From Trinickia mobilis (GTDB lineage: Bacteria; Pseudomonadota; Gammaproteobacteria; Burkholderiales; Burkholderiaceae), in NCBI RefSeq assembly GCF_017315705.1, contig NZ_JAFLRF010000008.1:213475-277474 (forward strand): DNA of 64,000 nucleotides, in the 5' to 3' direction. A program made the translations under genes and the position numbers. The stretch's first letter is position 1; the number at the start of each line of letters is the position of its first letter. Under the pieces are notes generated by a model that was not told where the DNA came from, searched no databases, and saw only the letters and a program-made list of their open reading frames with translations. Shown here piece after piece: positions 26,440-34,801 of this stretch.

Positions 26440-28656
26440 CTAGAAGCCGCGCGGGGTTACAAGATCGGCGGCGCGAAGGTGGCCGCGTGGTTCGAACGGA
26501 ATTTTCACCCAGGCAAAGATGCTCATGTCCTGATAGCCGGGCGAAGCGCGGTAGCCAACGCCCCCGCCGACGATCACATTTCGCGAAACGAGTGCGGCGA
26601 TGGTCGAGGTGTCCTCTCCGAACGCCCCTGATGCGCGGCCGGTATAGAGTTCGCGTGTCGCATACCCGACGCGGCCGCCGGTCTTGAAGAGGAACCGGCC
26701 GCCCTCGTTCGACTGGGCGTAGAAGACGAGTCCCGCCTCACGGTTCGATTTGGGGCTCCAGTAGCCCGCGTAGGGGCCGGTATACCGATTCGCGTCGTAG
26801 CGGTATGAACTGATGCGTACCTCCGGTCCGGCATTGAGCCAGCTCCAGCCCTTGACGTGGAAGTCTCGCGTGAGCGAGAGGCTCGCGGCATAGAACGGGT
26901 TGACGGCCGTTCCGCTCGCCGTGACCGCGCCGCCGGATAGCGTTTCACCGACATGAAATGCGCTGCGCCCGATTGCCTGACGCGCAGCGATCTCGAGCGA
27001 GGACGATACGGCCGGCCCCGTTTCCGAAGGCACGCCCTCGTAGGAACGAAGCGAATCGTAGATGCCGTCGCGGCTGGCGGCGATCCGTACGAACTCGTCC
27101 TCGTTTTCGGCGATTTGCTGGTATTGGATTTTGCCGAACGCCTGCGTCGAACCTTCACCCGGCGCTTCGACTGCCGCGCCCGCGATCAGCACCCCTTGTC
27201 CGAGATCGGTCCTGACTGTGCCGCCCAGCAGCTTGCCCCAGGCATGTTGCTGGCCATTGTCGAGGCGTAGCACCGTCCCGTCGATACGCAAGGACAACGA
27301 CGGAGTCGGCAGCAATGTGACCGACAGCTGCGGGATGGTCCAGACCGTCAGCTTGTCCTGCCCGGCTGTACCGGATTTCCTGTCTACGGTAAACAGCGAT
27401 TGCAACGCCGGCTCCTGTCCCTCGGACGGATGTCCCGTCAAGGCTCGCGCATGATCGTACAGGCCAAGACGTTCATCGTGCTCCGCCAGCATCTGGCGGG
27501 CGAGTGGCGGAGTGCCCGGGGCATTGTTGCCCACGAGCGTACTGAGCGTCTGGTAGTCGCGGTTGGCGGCGGAAGAAAACGCCAGGCCCTGCAGATATTC
27601 TTCGTTGTCGGGCGCTTCCTGATGGAGCTTCGCAAAGATCTGTTCAGCTCGCTGCGGGCGCCGGCTGTTGAGCCATGCCCATCCCGCGAGGGCACGCGTC
27701 GCCGGAGCGGTCGCGTCGCCCGTCTCACCGACGAGCTTGAGCGCGGCGTCGACCTGAGCCGGGTCGCCCGACTCTTTGGCAAGGGCAAGCTCGATGGCAG
27801 CGTGTAGACGCTTGCCGTCTGGTGTCGCCAAATCGCGCGATTCGACTTCCGCTTCCGCGAGCCGCTGCTGATGCATGAGCGACAGCGTCAGCCCAAGCCG
27901 AGCCGACGCCGGATCTTTCGCGCTCGTCAAGGCTTCGCGAAACAGACGCTCTGCGGCCTTGTCGTCATGGGCGCGGTCTTCGAGCCAGCCCGATACTTCC
28001 AGCGCCGATGCATCGAGCTGGACGGACGAATCCGCGCGCAGTTCGCGCGAGTAGGCGAGCGCACCGCTGTAGTCGCCTGCCGTATTCTCCGCGTACATGC
28101 GCTGCAGCCGCAGGTCGGCGCGGACCTTGCGTAACGACAGCTCGTCGAACACAGGATCCGCGAGGAGGCGGTCGATCTCTGCTGGGGGCAGCGCTTTCGC
28201 GGCCTTCCAGGCCGTACCTGAGAGTTCGCCGGAATCCGAACACGCGCGAAGCAGTTCGAGATAGAGCGTATAGGCTTGCGTCGTGCGGCCCGCGTCGGCG
28301 AGCGCTTGCGCGTGGTCCCATTTCGCCGGAAGGCTCGTGCAGGCGGACGCCTTGTCTCGCAGTGCGCTTGCCGGATGCGCAGTGTCGAATGCCTTCGGCG
28401 CTTGCTGCGCGCGTCGGCGGGCGACGGCCTTGGGTACGGCCGGCTGCCCGAGCTTGGCGGGGCCTTGCGGAGCGGGCGGCTCGGCCAGCTTGACGGAGCC
28501 TTGCGCGGCGGGCGAATCGCCCCAGCCGCCCGGTGCAGAGGCCGGCGTTGCGGAAACCGGGCTTGCGCCCGGTAAAGGGGCAAGCTCTGCCGCAAATGCG
28601 AGGCCCTGCCACGAGAAAAGAACGCCGACGGCTGCTGCAATGAGCGTGCGATTCAT
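26440..28656 (-). CDS. bcsC: BcsC-like outer-membrane export protein of the cellulose locus, short form
   Basis: 738 residues, against about 1,150 in enterobacterial BcsC. Signal peptide (AAAVGVLFSWQGLAFAAE), a Pro/Ala-rich linker to about 90, roughly six TPR-like helical repeats about 110-390 (AQALADAGRTTQAYTLYLELL; AGWAWLNSRRPQRAEQIFAKL), then the beta-barrel BCSC_C domain about 430-738 (NPFYAASLSLTRDFHVKGWS; YWSPKSNREAGLVFYAQ) ending in a strand pattern. It should guide the glucan through periplasm and outer membrane. The start lies 2 bp after bcsB. Confidence 0.85.
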   Translation of the reverse strand: MNRTLIAAAVGVLFSWQGLAFAAELAPLPGASPVSATPASAPGGWGDSPAAQGSVKLAEPPAPQGPAKLGQPAVPKAVARRRAQQAPKAFDTAHPASALRDKASACTSLPAKWDHAQALADAGRTTQAYTLYLELLRACSDSGELSGTAWKAAKALPPAEIDRLLADPVFDELSLRKVRADLRLQRMYAENTAGDYSGALAYSRELRADSSVQLDASALEVSGWLEDRAHDDKAAERLFREALTSAKDPASARLGLTLSLMHQQRLAEAEVESRDLATPDGKRLHAAIELALAKESGDPAQVDAALKLVGETGDATAPATRALAGWAWLNSRRPQRAEQIFAKLHQEAPDNEEYLQGLAFSSAANRDYQTLSTLVGNNAPGTPPLARQMLAEHDERLGLYDHARALTGHPSEGQEPALQSLFTVDRKSGTAGQDKLTVWTIPQLSVTLLPTPSLSLRIDGTVLRLDNGQQHAWGKLLGGTVRTDLGQGVLIAGAAVEAPGEGSTQAFGKIQYQQIAENEDEFVRIAASRDGIYDSLRSYEGVPSETGPAVSSSLEIAARQAIGRSAFHVGETLSGGAVTASGTAVNPFYAASLSLTRDFHVKGWSWLNAGPEVRISSYRYDANRYTGPYAGYWSPKSNREAGLVFYAQSNEGGRFLFKTGGRVGYATRELYTGRASGAFGEDTSTIAALVSRNVIVGGGVGYRASPGYQDMSIFAWVKIPFEPRGHLRAADLVTPRGF

Positions 28657-28658
28657 GA

Positions 28659-30197
28659 TTATCGTTTTAGAGGCGTGCGCGACGAGGACGCATGGTTGCC
28701 GGCGTCAAGCCGTTTCGCCACCTGCGCCTTCAAGGCGACGTTCAGGAAGATGAATAAAAGGATCAGCAATGCGACAAGAACGGACCAGAACACCTTGGGG
28801 TCGGCCAGCAGCAGCCGGAGTTCGGCGACGGGCGAGCGCCTCGCGACCGCAAGCGGTACGGCCGACTCCGCCGCGGTGTCGAACAGCGTCGCCCCCCGGG
28901 TAAAGAGCGACCACGTGGCCGGCTGGCGCAACATGTCGACGGCACGGGCCACCGACGCATCGCCGCTGCCGAGCACGGCGATGACCCGTTGCGCGCCGAC
29001 ACTGCCCGGCAGGGACACTGCTTGTCCCGGTTGCAAGGGCGGATAGACCGGCAGTTGCCGACGCAACTGCGTGGCAAGCGCGGCATCTCGACCAAAGAAG
29101 AGATCGGTATGTGCGCTGTCGCCGGAGAACGTGAACGTAAAGTCGGCGAGCGCGCCCGTCGCCCGAACCCGGATCGCAGCGAAATTCAGCGCGGCGCGCA
29201 CGAGCGCGGAGTGCTCCTGTCCCAGCGCAACGGCGAGATGCGTTTGCGGTGCGTGAACGGCCGTCGCGTCACCGAGCGTGATCGCGCTGCGAGCCGGGAA
29301 CACCATGGCCGTGTCTGCGAACGCCTGCGCAGCATGCACGCAATCGGCATCGGTGACGCCCGAGAGCACGACAATGACGGACTTGCCCTCGTAGGCGGAA
29401 TAGACGCCGAGAAACGGGCCGGTAATCGCGCTCGCCACCGCAACTGGCAATGCGTCCGCGAGCGCTGCACGTGTGCCGACAAGCAGGACGTCGCCGACGC
29501 GCGCGGCTCCCGGCGCGATAGCCCACGAAGCCAGATCATGATCCCCCGCGACGATCGAGCTTTCATTCTCATAGGCGGCATTCACCTCTACCTGCCGCAT
29601 ACGCGAAGCGATACCTTGCACTGCGAGCGTCGCCGCCCGCAGTTGCTCCGGCGATGCTGGATCCCGTCCCAACTCGATCGTCACGGTGCGCGGCATCCAT
29701 GCCCTCCCGTCAAATGCCACGGGAAGCTGTGCCAATGTCGGGGCCTTATTGGGACGCAGCCCGGCGAAGTCCAGCGACACCGAGGAGCGCGCGTCGTCCA
29801 CGGGCGCAACGTTGGCGAGCGCGGTCGCGGCGCCGATTGCGGCCGAGCGCGGTACGAGCGCCAACTGGATGCTGTTGGTGCCGGGCATAAAAGCGCCCGG
29901 CGAAAGCGCGAGGGTCTGCTCAGCTTCGTTCGCGTCGACCTCGGCCGCCTGTACGCCGTTCACCCAGACCACGTACCGGGCTCCGGCCGGTGGCGCAGCA
30001 GTTGATGCAACACGGAGATGCACCCCGCTCAGTGCTTCGCGTGGCGAGAGTTCGACGATGAGCGCATGCGCGGCAGCGGCTGCGCCGCCTGTTGCGCGGA
30101 GCGAGGAAAACGGCCGTGTCACCGTCTGCGCAGTTGCGGACAGTGTGGCTAGGCTGAGCAGGCACGCGGCAAGGGCGCGAACGAGCCACTTAGCCAT
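28659..30197 (-). CDS. bcsB: Cellulose synthase periplasmic subunit, short form
   Basis: 512 residues from the ATG at 30,197, which overlaps the end of bcsA by 8 bp and has AAGG upstream; an alternative start 36 bp earlier is less likely. Signal peptide about 1-24, alternating carbohydrate-binding-like and flavodoxin-like segments as in BcsB (VWVNGVQAAEVDANEAEQTL; FTFSGDSAHTDLFFGRD), and a single C-terminal membrane anchor about 465-490 (VFWSVLVALLILLFIFLNVA) that would complement BcsA. It is about 250 residues shorter than usual. Confidence 0.85.
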   Translation of the reverse strand: MAKWLVRALAACLLSLATLSATAQTVTRPFSSLRATGGAAAAAHALIVELSPREALSGVHLRVASTAAPPAGARYVVWVNGVQAAEVDANEAEQTLALSPGAFMPGTNSIQLALVPRSAAIGAATALANVAPVDDARSSVSLDFAGLRPNKAPTLAQLPVAFDGRAWMPRTVTIELGRDPASPEQLRAATLAVQGIASRMRQVEVNAAYENESSIVAGDHDLASWAIAPGAARVGDVLLVGTRAALADALPVAVASAITGPFLGVYSAYEGKSVIVVLSGVTDADCVHAAQAFADTAMVFPARSAITLGDATAVHAPQTHLAVALGQEHSALVRAALNFAAIRVRATGALADFTFTFSGDSAHTDLFFGRDAALATQLRRQLPVYPPLQPGQAVSLPGSVGAQRVIAVLGSGDASVARAVDMLRQPATWSLFTRGATLFDTAAESAVPLAVARRSPVAELRLLLADPKVFWSVLVALLILLFIFLNVALKAQVAKRLDAGNHASSSRTPLKR

Positions 30198-32301
30198 GAA
30201 AACCTTTGCGGACGACGTGGCGCGCATGGGCATGGGCGCCTCTGAGCGAGATGGCGAGCATGCCCAACAGGGACTTGATGAAGTTTACCGACGCCTCTCG
30301 CCGCTTCCACTGTCGCACCCAACGGTCGCTATTGCCGTAAGCGAGAATGACAGCGGCCCGTTCTTCTTCCGGCGACCGGGGTGCGTAAAGCGCGACATAA
30401 TCGTTACCCGCCGCATTGAAGGGGGGAATGACATACGCGGCCAGCAGGTGATGCTGGAACCTGACTTCGAATCGATCCAGTACCAAGCCGTCGGGAACGC
30501 GTACCCGCAAGCCCAGTTCATTGGCATCGAGGAGCAGCACTTCCTGTTCGCCGAATTCACCGGAGACGGTGATCGGTTCGTTGATGTCGATGCGGGGCCG
30601 CGCGCGGCGCTGTGCTTTCTCGAATAGCGCGCCGAGCGCGCCGAAGCTCAGAAAAAGATTGAAGGCGATCCAAAGCACGGCCGCCGCGAGGATCGGGCGC
30701 GACTCCGGTTCGTGGACCATCCGGACAATGCCCCAAACGAGGCCGATCGCACAGCAGACAAACATTCCATAGAACGGCAGACGAAACTCGCTGATGAAGT
30801 CTGCTTCGCTCTGCTCTCCCTTTGGCGTGACGCTGAACGTCGGGGCGTTCGGGCGCGCGAGAGCCGATGCGAGGGCCGGCAGCATGTAAAACGCCTGGAG
30901 CGTTTCGTAGAGCTCGGAGGAAAAGATGCGCCGGAAGCGTCCGTTCAGCCGCTCGGCCGTTAAAAGCGCGACGGTGAGAAACGGAAGCGTGTAGCTGAGG
31001 AGGTTGTCCGTCCCGCCCGGGTACATCTGCAGCTTGAACACGATGCCGATGATCGGCACGAGGAAAGTGACGAGGCGGGCGAACGGAAAGAACCAAAAAA
31101 GACCGACCGAAAAATAGCAGAACCGCTGAACCGGCGTCAGCCCCCGAACGAGCCAGGGATTCTGTTTCATGAGAATCTGCATCATGCCGACGCCCCAGCG
31201 GATGCGCTGAACGAGGAAGCCCGAAATCGTTTCAGGCTGCAGACCTGCAACCATCGGCCGGCCGAAATACACCGAACGCCAGCCTCGCTGATGCAACTTG
31301 ACGGAAGTCGATGCGTCTTCGGTAATGGAGTCCGTCGAGAATCCGCCGACTTCCATGATGGCGGCACGCCGGACGACAGCGCCGGAGCCGCAGAAAAACG
31401 ACGCGTTCCAGGTATCCAGGCCCGGCTGAACGACACGGTAGAACAAGTCGTTCTCAGCCGGCATCTGGTTGAACAGACCGAGGTTCTTCTCGAGGGGGTC
31501 CGGGTTGGTAAAGAAATGCGGCGTCTGTACTAATGCGGCTTTCGGATCCTGCATGAAAAAGCCGACGGTCGAGCGCAAAAAATCGCGCGTCGGCACGTGA
31601 TCCGCATCGAGAATGACAATTAGCTCTCCCGACGTGTTTTGCAATGCCGCGTTCAGATTGCCGCTCTTTGCGTGCTCGTTCGATTCACGAGTCAGATAGA
31701 TGGCGCCATGCCTTTCGCATAATGCCTTCAACTGTGTGGCACGTTCGGCGAGTGCCTGCCGCTGCGCGAGGCTTTTCGCGGTTTTGGATCGAGGGAAGCC
31801 ATCGTCGAGCACGTGGACGCGGAAGCGGTCTTTCGGATAGTCGATTTCGACTGCGCCGCACACCGTTGGGGCAACGACCGAAAGCGGCTCCGAGTAGGTC
31901 GGAATGTAGACATCGACCAATGGAAGCACGTCGGGATTGGTGGGCAGCGGCAGGGGCTGACGCTCAATCGGCCGGACACTGACGAAATAGCCGAGCAGCA
32001 CCACACCCATGCAATAGAGTTCGGCCGCCAGCAGTGCTGTGGCGGCGATCTTCGTGGGCAGGCCACCATGGACCGGGAACGATTCGAAGCGCCACGCGAT
32101 GTACCGGATGATGACGAAGCCACTGACGGCAAGCAGTAACGGTCGCGTGGCGGGCGTCTGCACAAGGGCGAGCAACCCGAACAGCGCAATGAAGAGTAAT
32201 GCATTGGCTACGGAGTGAGGCAAGCCGACTGATAGAACAGCCAGTACGGCGAGCCCCGCCAGCAGTACGAGAGCGATAATCCCATGGATTTTCTGCTGCA
32301 T
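30190..32301 (-). CDS. bcsA: Cellulose synthase catalytic subunit with PilZ domain
   Basis: 703 residues. Membrane segments near the N-terminus, then a family-2 glycosyltransferase domain with VLDDGFPRSK (UDP site), DADHVP (DxD), NASFFCGSGAVVRR, SITEDA (TED base) and VQRIRWGVGM (QxxRW). Further membrane segments and a PilZ domain (about 570-660) follow. The PilZ RxxxR motif is present (QRRARPRID), but the D/N-x-S-x-x-G motif reads DANELG, with Asn for Ser, so c-di-GMP control may be weaker or altered. UDP-glucose polymerisation with co-secretion through BcsB is inferred from the family. Confidence 0.92.
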   Translation of the reverse strand: MQQKIHGIIALVLLAGLAVLAVLSVGLPHSVANALLFIALFGLLALVQTPATRPLLLAVSGFVIIRYIAWRFESFPVHGGLPTKIAATALLAAELYCMGVVLLGYFVSVRPIERQPLPLPTNPDVLPLVDVYIPTYSEPLSVVAPTVCGAVEIDYPKDRFRVHVLDDGFPRSKTAKSLAQRQALAERATQLKALCERHGAIYLTRESNEHAKSGNLNAALQNTSGELIVILDADHVPTRDFLRSTVGFFMQDPKAALVQTPHFFTNPDPLEKNLGLFNQMPAENDLFYRVVQPGLDTWNASFFCGSGAVVRRAAIMEVGGFSTDSITEDASTSVKLHQRGWRSVYFGRPMVAGLQPETISGFLVQRIRWGVGMMQILMKQNPWLVRGLTPVQRFCYFSVGLFWFFPFARLVTFLVPIIGIVFKLQMYPGGTDNLLSYTLPFLTVALLTAERLNGRFRRIFSSELYETLQAFYMLPALASALARPNAPTFSVTPKGEQSEADFISEFRLPFYGMFVCCAIGLVWGIVRMVHEPESRPILAAAVLWIAFNLFLSFGALGALFEKAQRRARPRIDINEPITVSGEFGEQEVLLLDANELGLRVRVPDGLVLDRFEVRFQHHLLAAYVIPPFNAAGNDYVALYAPRSPEEERAAVILAYGNSDRWVRQWKRREASVNFIKSLLGMLAISLRGAHAHARHVVRKGFHG

Positions 32302-32624
32302 GCCCGGATATCCGTGCGGTTGGCACTGCGGTATTTTGTATGAGATTAGTGCCTAATTGCGGATTGCGCCATTCGAATAGTTTTCACCGATGACATCCCA
32401 AACGGGCTACAGCACGCACAGCCGGCGGGCTGTGGTAAAACTCTCGTCGCGATGGTAGCCGGGCGCGCTTGCGGGCACGAACGTGTCGCCGGGCCGCGGC
32501 AGACAGATCACCGCGCTCGCGTTCGTGCGTTTCTTCTTCCGGTTGCGCGCTGCGGTATCCAGCCGCGACGTGCAGCGCAAATCGCGCAATTTCTACCTGC
32601 AGCTCGACGATAAGCATAACCAGG
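32302..32624. promoter_or_regulatory. Divergent bcsA/bcsZ intergenic region
   Basis: Must contain both promoters. A-T-rich sequence around 32,330-32,390 is the most likely promoter area for bcsA; the right half is GC-rich, with open frames that lack ribosome-binding sites. Confidence 0.4.
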
Positions 32625-33845
32625 ATGCCGACACTTGCTCGTATCGTTGACGTGATCGCAGGCATTGGTGCGGGGGCCGCACCGGTGCCTGTGCGAAAGC
32701 GGCGGCGCTTCTTTCTTGGCGCCGGCGCGCTGCTCTGCCTGAGCGGCACGCTGCCGTCCACTGCGTTCGGGGCTGGATCCCCTGACAGCGAGTGGCCGGC
32801 CTGGAACGCATTCGTCGATTCGCAGATGCAGGCCGACGGACGCGTGATCGATTTCACGACGCCCACGCAGCAGAGCACGTCCGAAGGGCAATCGTACGCG
32901 CTGTTCTTCGCGCTCGTCGGGAACGATCGCGCCACGTTCGACAGGGTGTTCGGCTGGACTGACGCGAACCTCGCCGCTGGCCATCTCGATACGCAGTTGC
33001 CCGCGTGGCAATGGGGCCGCAAAACCGATGGCAGCTATGGCGTGCTGGACCCGAACTCCGCGTCGGACGCCGACGCGTGGATCGCGTATGCCCTGCTCGA
33101 GGCAGGCCGTTTGTGGAAGGCCACCCGATACACGCAAGGCGGCCATGCGCTACTGGATCAGATCAAACGCCGGGAAGTGGCCAATCTGCCGGGCCTCGGG
33201 CCCATGCTGCTACCGGGCGAATACGGCTTTGCATCAGGCAGCGGAACCTGGCGCCTGAACCCCAGCTACCTGCCGCTGCCGGTATTGCGACGTTTCGCGC
33301 TCGAGGATCCGCAGGGTCCGTGGGCGTGTATTGCCGAAAACGCGGCGCAGATCGTCGCCAGCGCATCGCCACACGGCTTCGCCCCTGACTGGCTCGCGTG
33401 GCACAACGAACATGGCACTATCGTTGATCCAGTAAAGGGCGATGTCGGCAGCTACGACGCGATCCGTGTGTATCTATGGGCAGGCATGACGTCGCCGCAT
33501 GATCCGCTGGCCGCATCGCTGCTGGCGGCACTCGGCGGCATGCGCAGCGCGCTGTCCGGTCAGGTTCCGCCGGAGCGCATTGCGACGGCAACGGGTGTAA
33601 CTGAAGGCGTCGGGTCGGTGGGTTTCTCGGGCGCGCTCCTGCCCTACCTGGCGGCAACAGGCGACACGGTGGTTGCGGACGGACAGCGCCAGCGAATTGC
33701 TTCGATGCTCGATGCAGCTCAGGCGGATAAGAAAACCGAGCCGTATTACGACCGGGTCCTGCTGCTCTTCGGCGAGGGCTGGGCAGACGGTCGGTACCGT
33801 TTCGACGAAGACGGCCGGCTCGTTCCTCGCTGGTCGACGTATTGA
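32625..33845 (+). CDS. bcsZ: Periplasmic endo-1,4-beta-glucanase (GH8)
   Basis: The start at 32,625 gives 406 residues with a signal region RKRRRFFLGAGALLCLSG that fits a twin-arginine export motif (RRxFL). The longer upstream frame is low-complexity and has no ribosome-binding site. Catalytic acid Glu in TTPTQQSTSEGQSYALFFAL and base Asp in GDVGSYDAIRVYLWAGM match GH8 BcsZ. It trims cellulose during export. Divergent from bcsABC, unlike the more common co-directional placement. Confidence 0.9.
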   Translation: MPTLARIVDVIAGIGAGAAPVPVRKRRRFFLGAGALLCLSGTLPSTAFGAGSPDSEWPAWNAFVDSQMQADGRVIDFTTPTQQSTSEGQSYALFFALVGNDRATFDRVFGWTDANLAAGHLDTQLPAWQWGRKTDGSYGVLDPNSASDADAWIAYALLEAGRLWKATRYTQGGHALLDQIKRREVANLPGLGPMLLPGEYGFASGSGTWRLNPSYLPLPVLRRFALEDPQGPWACIAENAAQIVASASPHGFAPDWLAWHNEHGTIVDPVKGDVGSYDAIRVYLWAGMTSPHDPLAASLLAALGGMRSALSGQVPPERIATATGVTEGVGSVGFSGALLPYLAATGDTVVADGQRQRIASMLDAAQADKKTEPYYDRVLLLFGEGWADGRYRFDEDGRLVPRWSTY

Positions 33846-34085
33846 GCTGCTCCTGAACGCGCCGGTCAGGTCTTGTGGGGAGGTCCGGGAAGGCCGGGGC
33901 CACTTTTGGAGCTATATCGGGAAGTTGGTAGGGCTGTAGCAGGCGTCGGTCGAATGCGACAGGTGGAAGAGCGGTGCCTGGACAAGGACATTGTCCAATG
34001 GCCACTACTTCAAACGTATGGACGGCTGGTATGGCTGAGGTCCCCGCCCGTACAGATGACCGCATGAATGGCCGCTGTACCTGGA

Positions 34086-34107
34086 GGATTCAACCGGTGG
34101 ATGCAAT
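34086..34107 (+). repeat. Second copy of the 22-bp IS30-like end
   Basis: Identical to the reverse complement of 9,354-9,375. It lies about 30 bp upstream of the decayed integrase, in a 290-bp stretch after bcsZ that has no recognisable gene. Confidence 0.45.
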
Positions 34108-34136
34108 ACGTACCGGCCCGAATGGCTCCGGCGCGG

Positions 34137-34504
34137 AGAAGGCGTATGAAGGGTATTTTGGCGACTGGAACATCGAACGCATCGACGCGTCGGTGGTGGA
34201 GGATTTCCTGCTCAATAACTGGCCGACCAACCGCCGATGCAAAAGGCAATGAAGGCGTGGCTGTCGACGTTCTTCAGTTGGGCCGTACGCAAGAAATATG
34301 TGACGGTCAACCCGACACGCGAGATGAAGGTCAAAAAGCCAAAGAAGCGAAACGTCTACATTCCGGACGAGCACTTCGTTGCGATTCGCGCTGCAGGTGG
34401 CGGGCGCGCATACCGACTGCTCGACGACAGAGGACTACATCAAGCCGCGTGAGGTACCGGTCTCAACGGTCGTGTTGCATCCGCCGACCGAGAAGTCCGA
34501 TTGA
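34137..34504 (+). pseudogene. Decayed tyrosine recombinase (integrase) with internal deletion
   Basis: Three pieces in different frames belong to one phage-type integrase. Piece 1 is AYEGYFGDWNIERIDASVVEDFLL (about 34,141-34,215). Piece 2 is MKAWLSTFFSWAVRKKYVTVNP then REMKVKKPKKRNVYIPDEHF (34,249-34,395), the core-binding domain. Piece 3 is AGAHTDCSTTEDYIKPREVP and a stop at 34,504, the GHTxxxTTExYIK end carrying the Tyr. The catalytic Arg and HxxR segments between pieces 2 and 3 are deleted. It abuts the tRNA-Pro 3' repeat, so it is probably left from an earlier element at the same site. Confidence 0.75.
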
Positions 34505-34526
34505 ATATTAGAAAGTTCTAATATTC
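34503..34526. repeat. AT-rich perfect hairpin
   Basis: 11-bp arms GAATATTAGAA / TTCTAATATTC with a 2-base loop, directly after the integrase remnant stop. Confidence 0.6.
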
Positions 34527-34559
34527 GGCCCGGCGCGCTCAGTTTCAAGGCTCCAATGA

Positions 34560-34592
34560 AAAACCCGCACAGCCTTACGCCGTGCGGGTTTT
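34560..34592 (-). terminator. Terminator downstream of the ancestral tRNA-Pro
   Basis: AAAACCCGCAC / GTGCGGGTTTT, 11-bp stem with an 11-base loop. It lies 3 bp beyond the 46-bp tRNA repeat on the chromosomal side, where the transcript of the uninterrupted tRNA gene would end. Confidence 0.7.
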
Positions 34593-34595
34593 GAA

Positions 34596-34641
<46 letters not shown>

Positions 34642-34772
34642 CTAGGTTTTGGCCTGTTTCCGCTTGTCTAAGGTTGTTTCCACAATCGCCCGCAAACCCT
34701 TTAAAATAAAGGCTCGGGCGGGTTTACTATGTCTCTATCCGTCTCCATCTGTCTCTAACTATCTCCCGTTTT

Positions 34773-34796
34773 TGTGGGGGTCGTGTGTGGGGGTCG
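34773..34796 (+). repeat. Left-end pair of TGTGGGGGTCG repeats
   Basis: TGTGGGGGTCG at 34,773-34,783 and 34,786-34,796, 13 bp apart, just upstream of the integrase ATG. Three more copies in the same orientation lie at the right end (51,340-51,379). Candidate arm-type integrase or excisionase sites. Confidence 0.65.
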
Positions 34797-34801
34797 GGGA
34801 A

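Noticed and set aside
34649..34801. N-terminal extension of the integrase to 34,649
   Set aside because: It runs through the attachment flank and the TGTGGGGGTCG repeats, and its residues do not fit the family; the ATG at 34,802 does.
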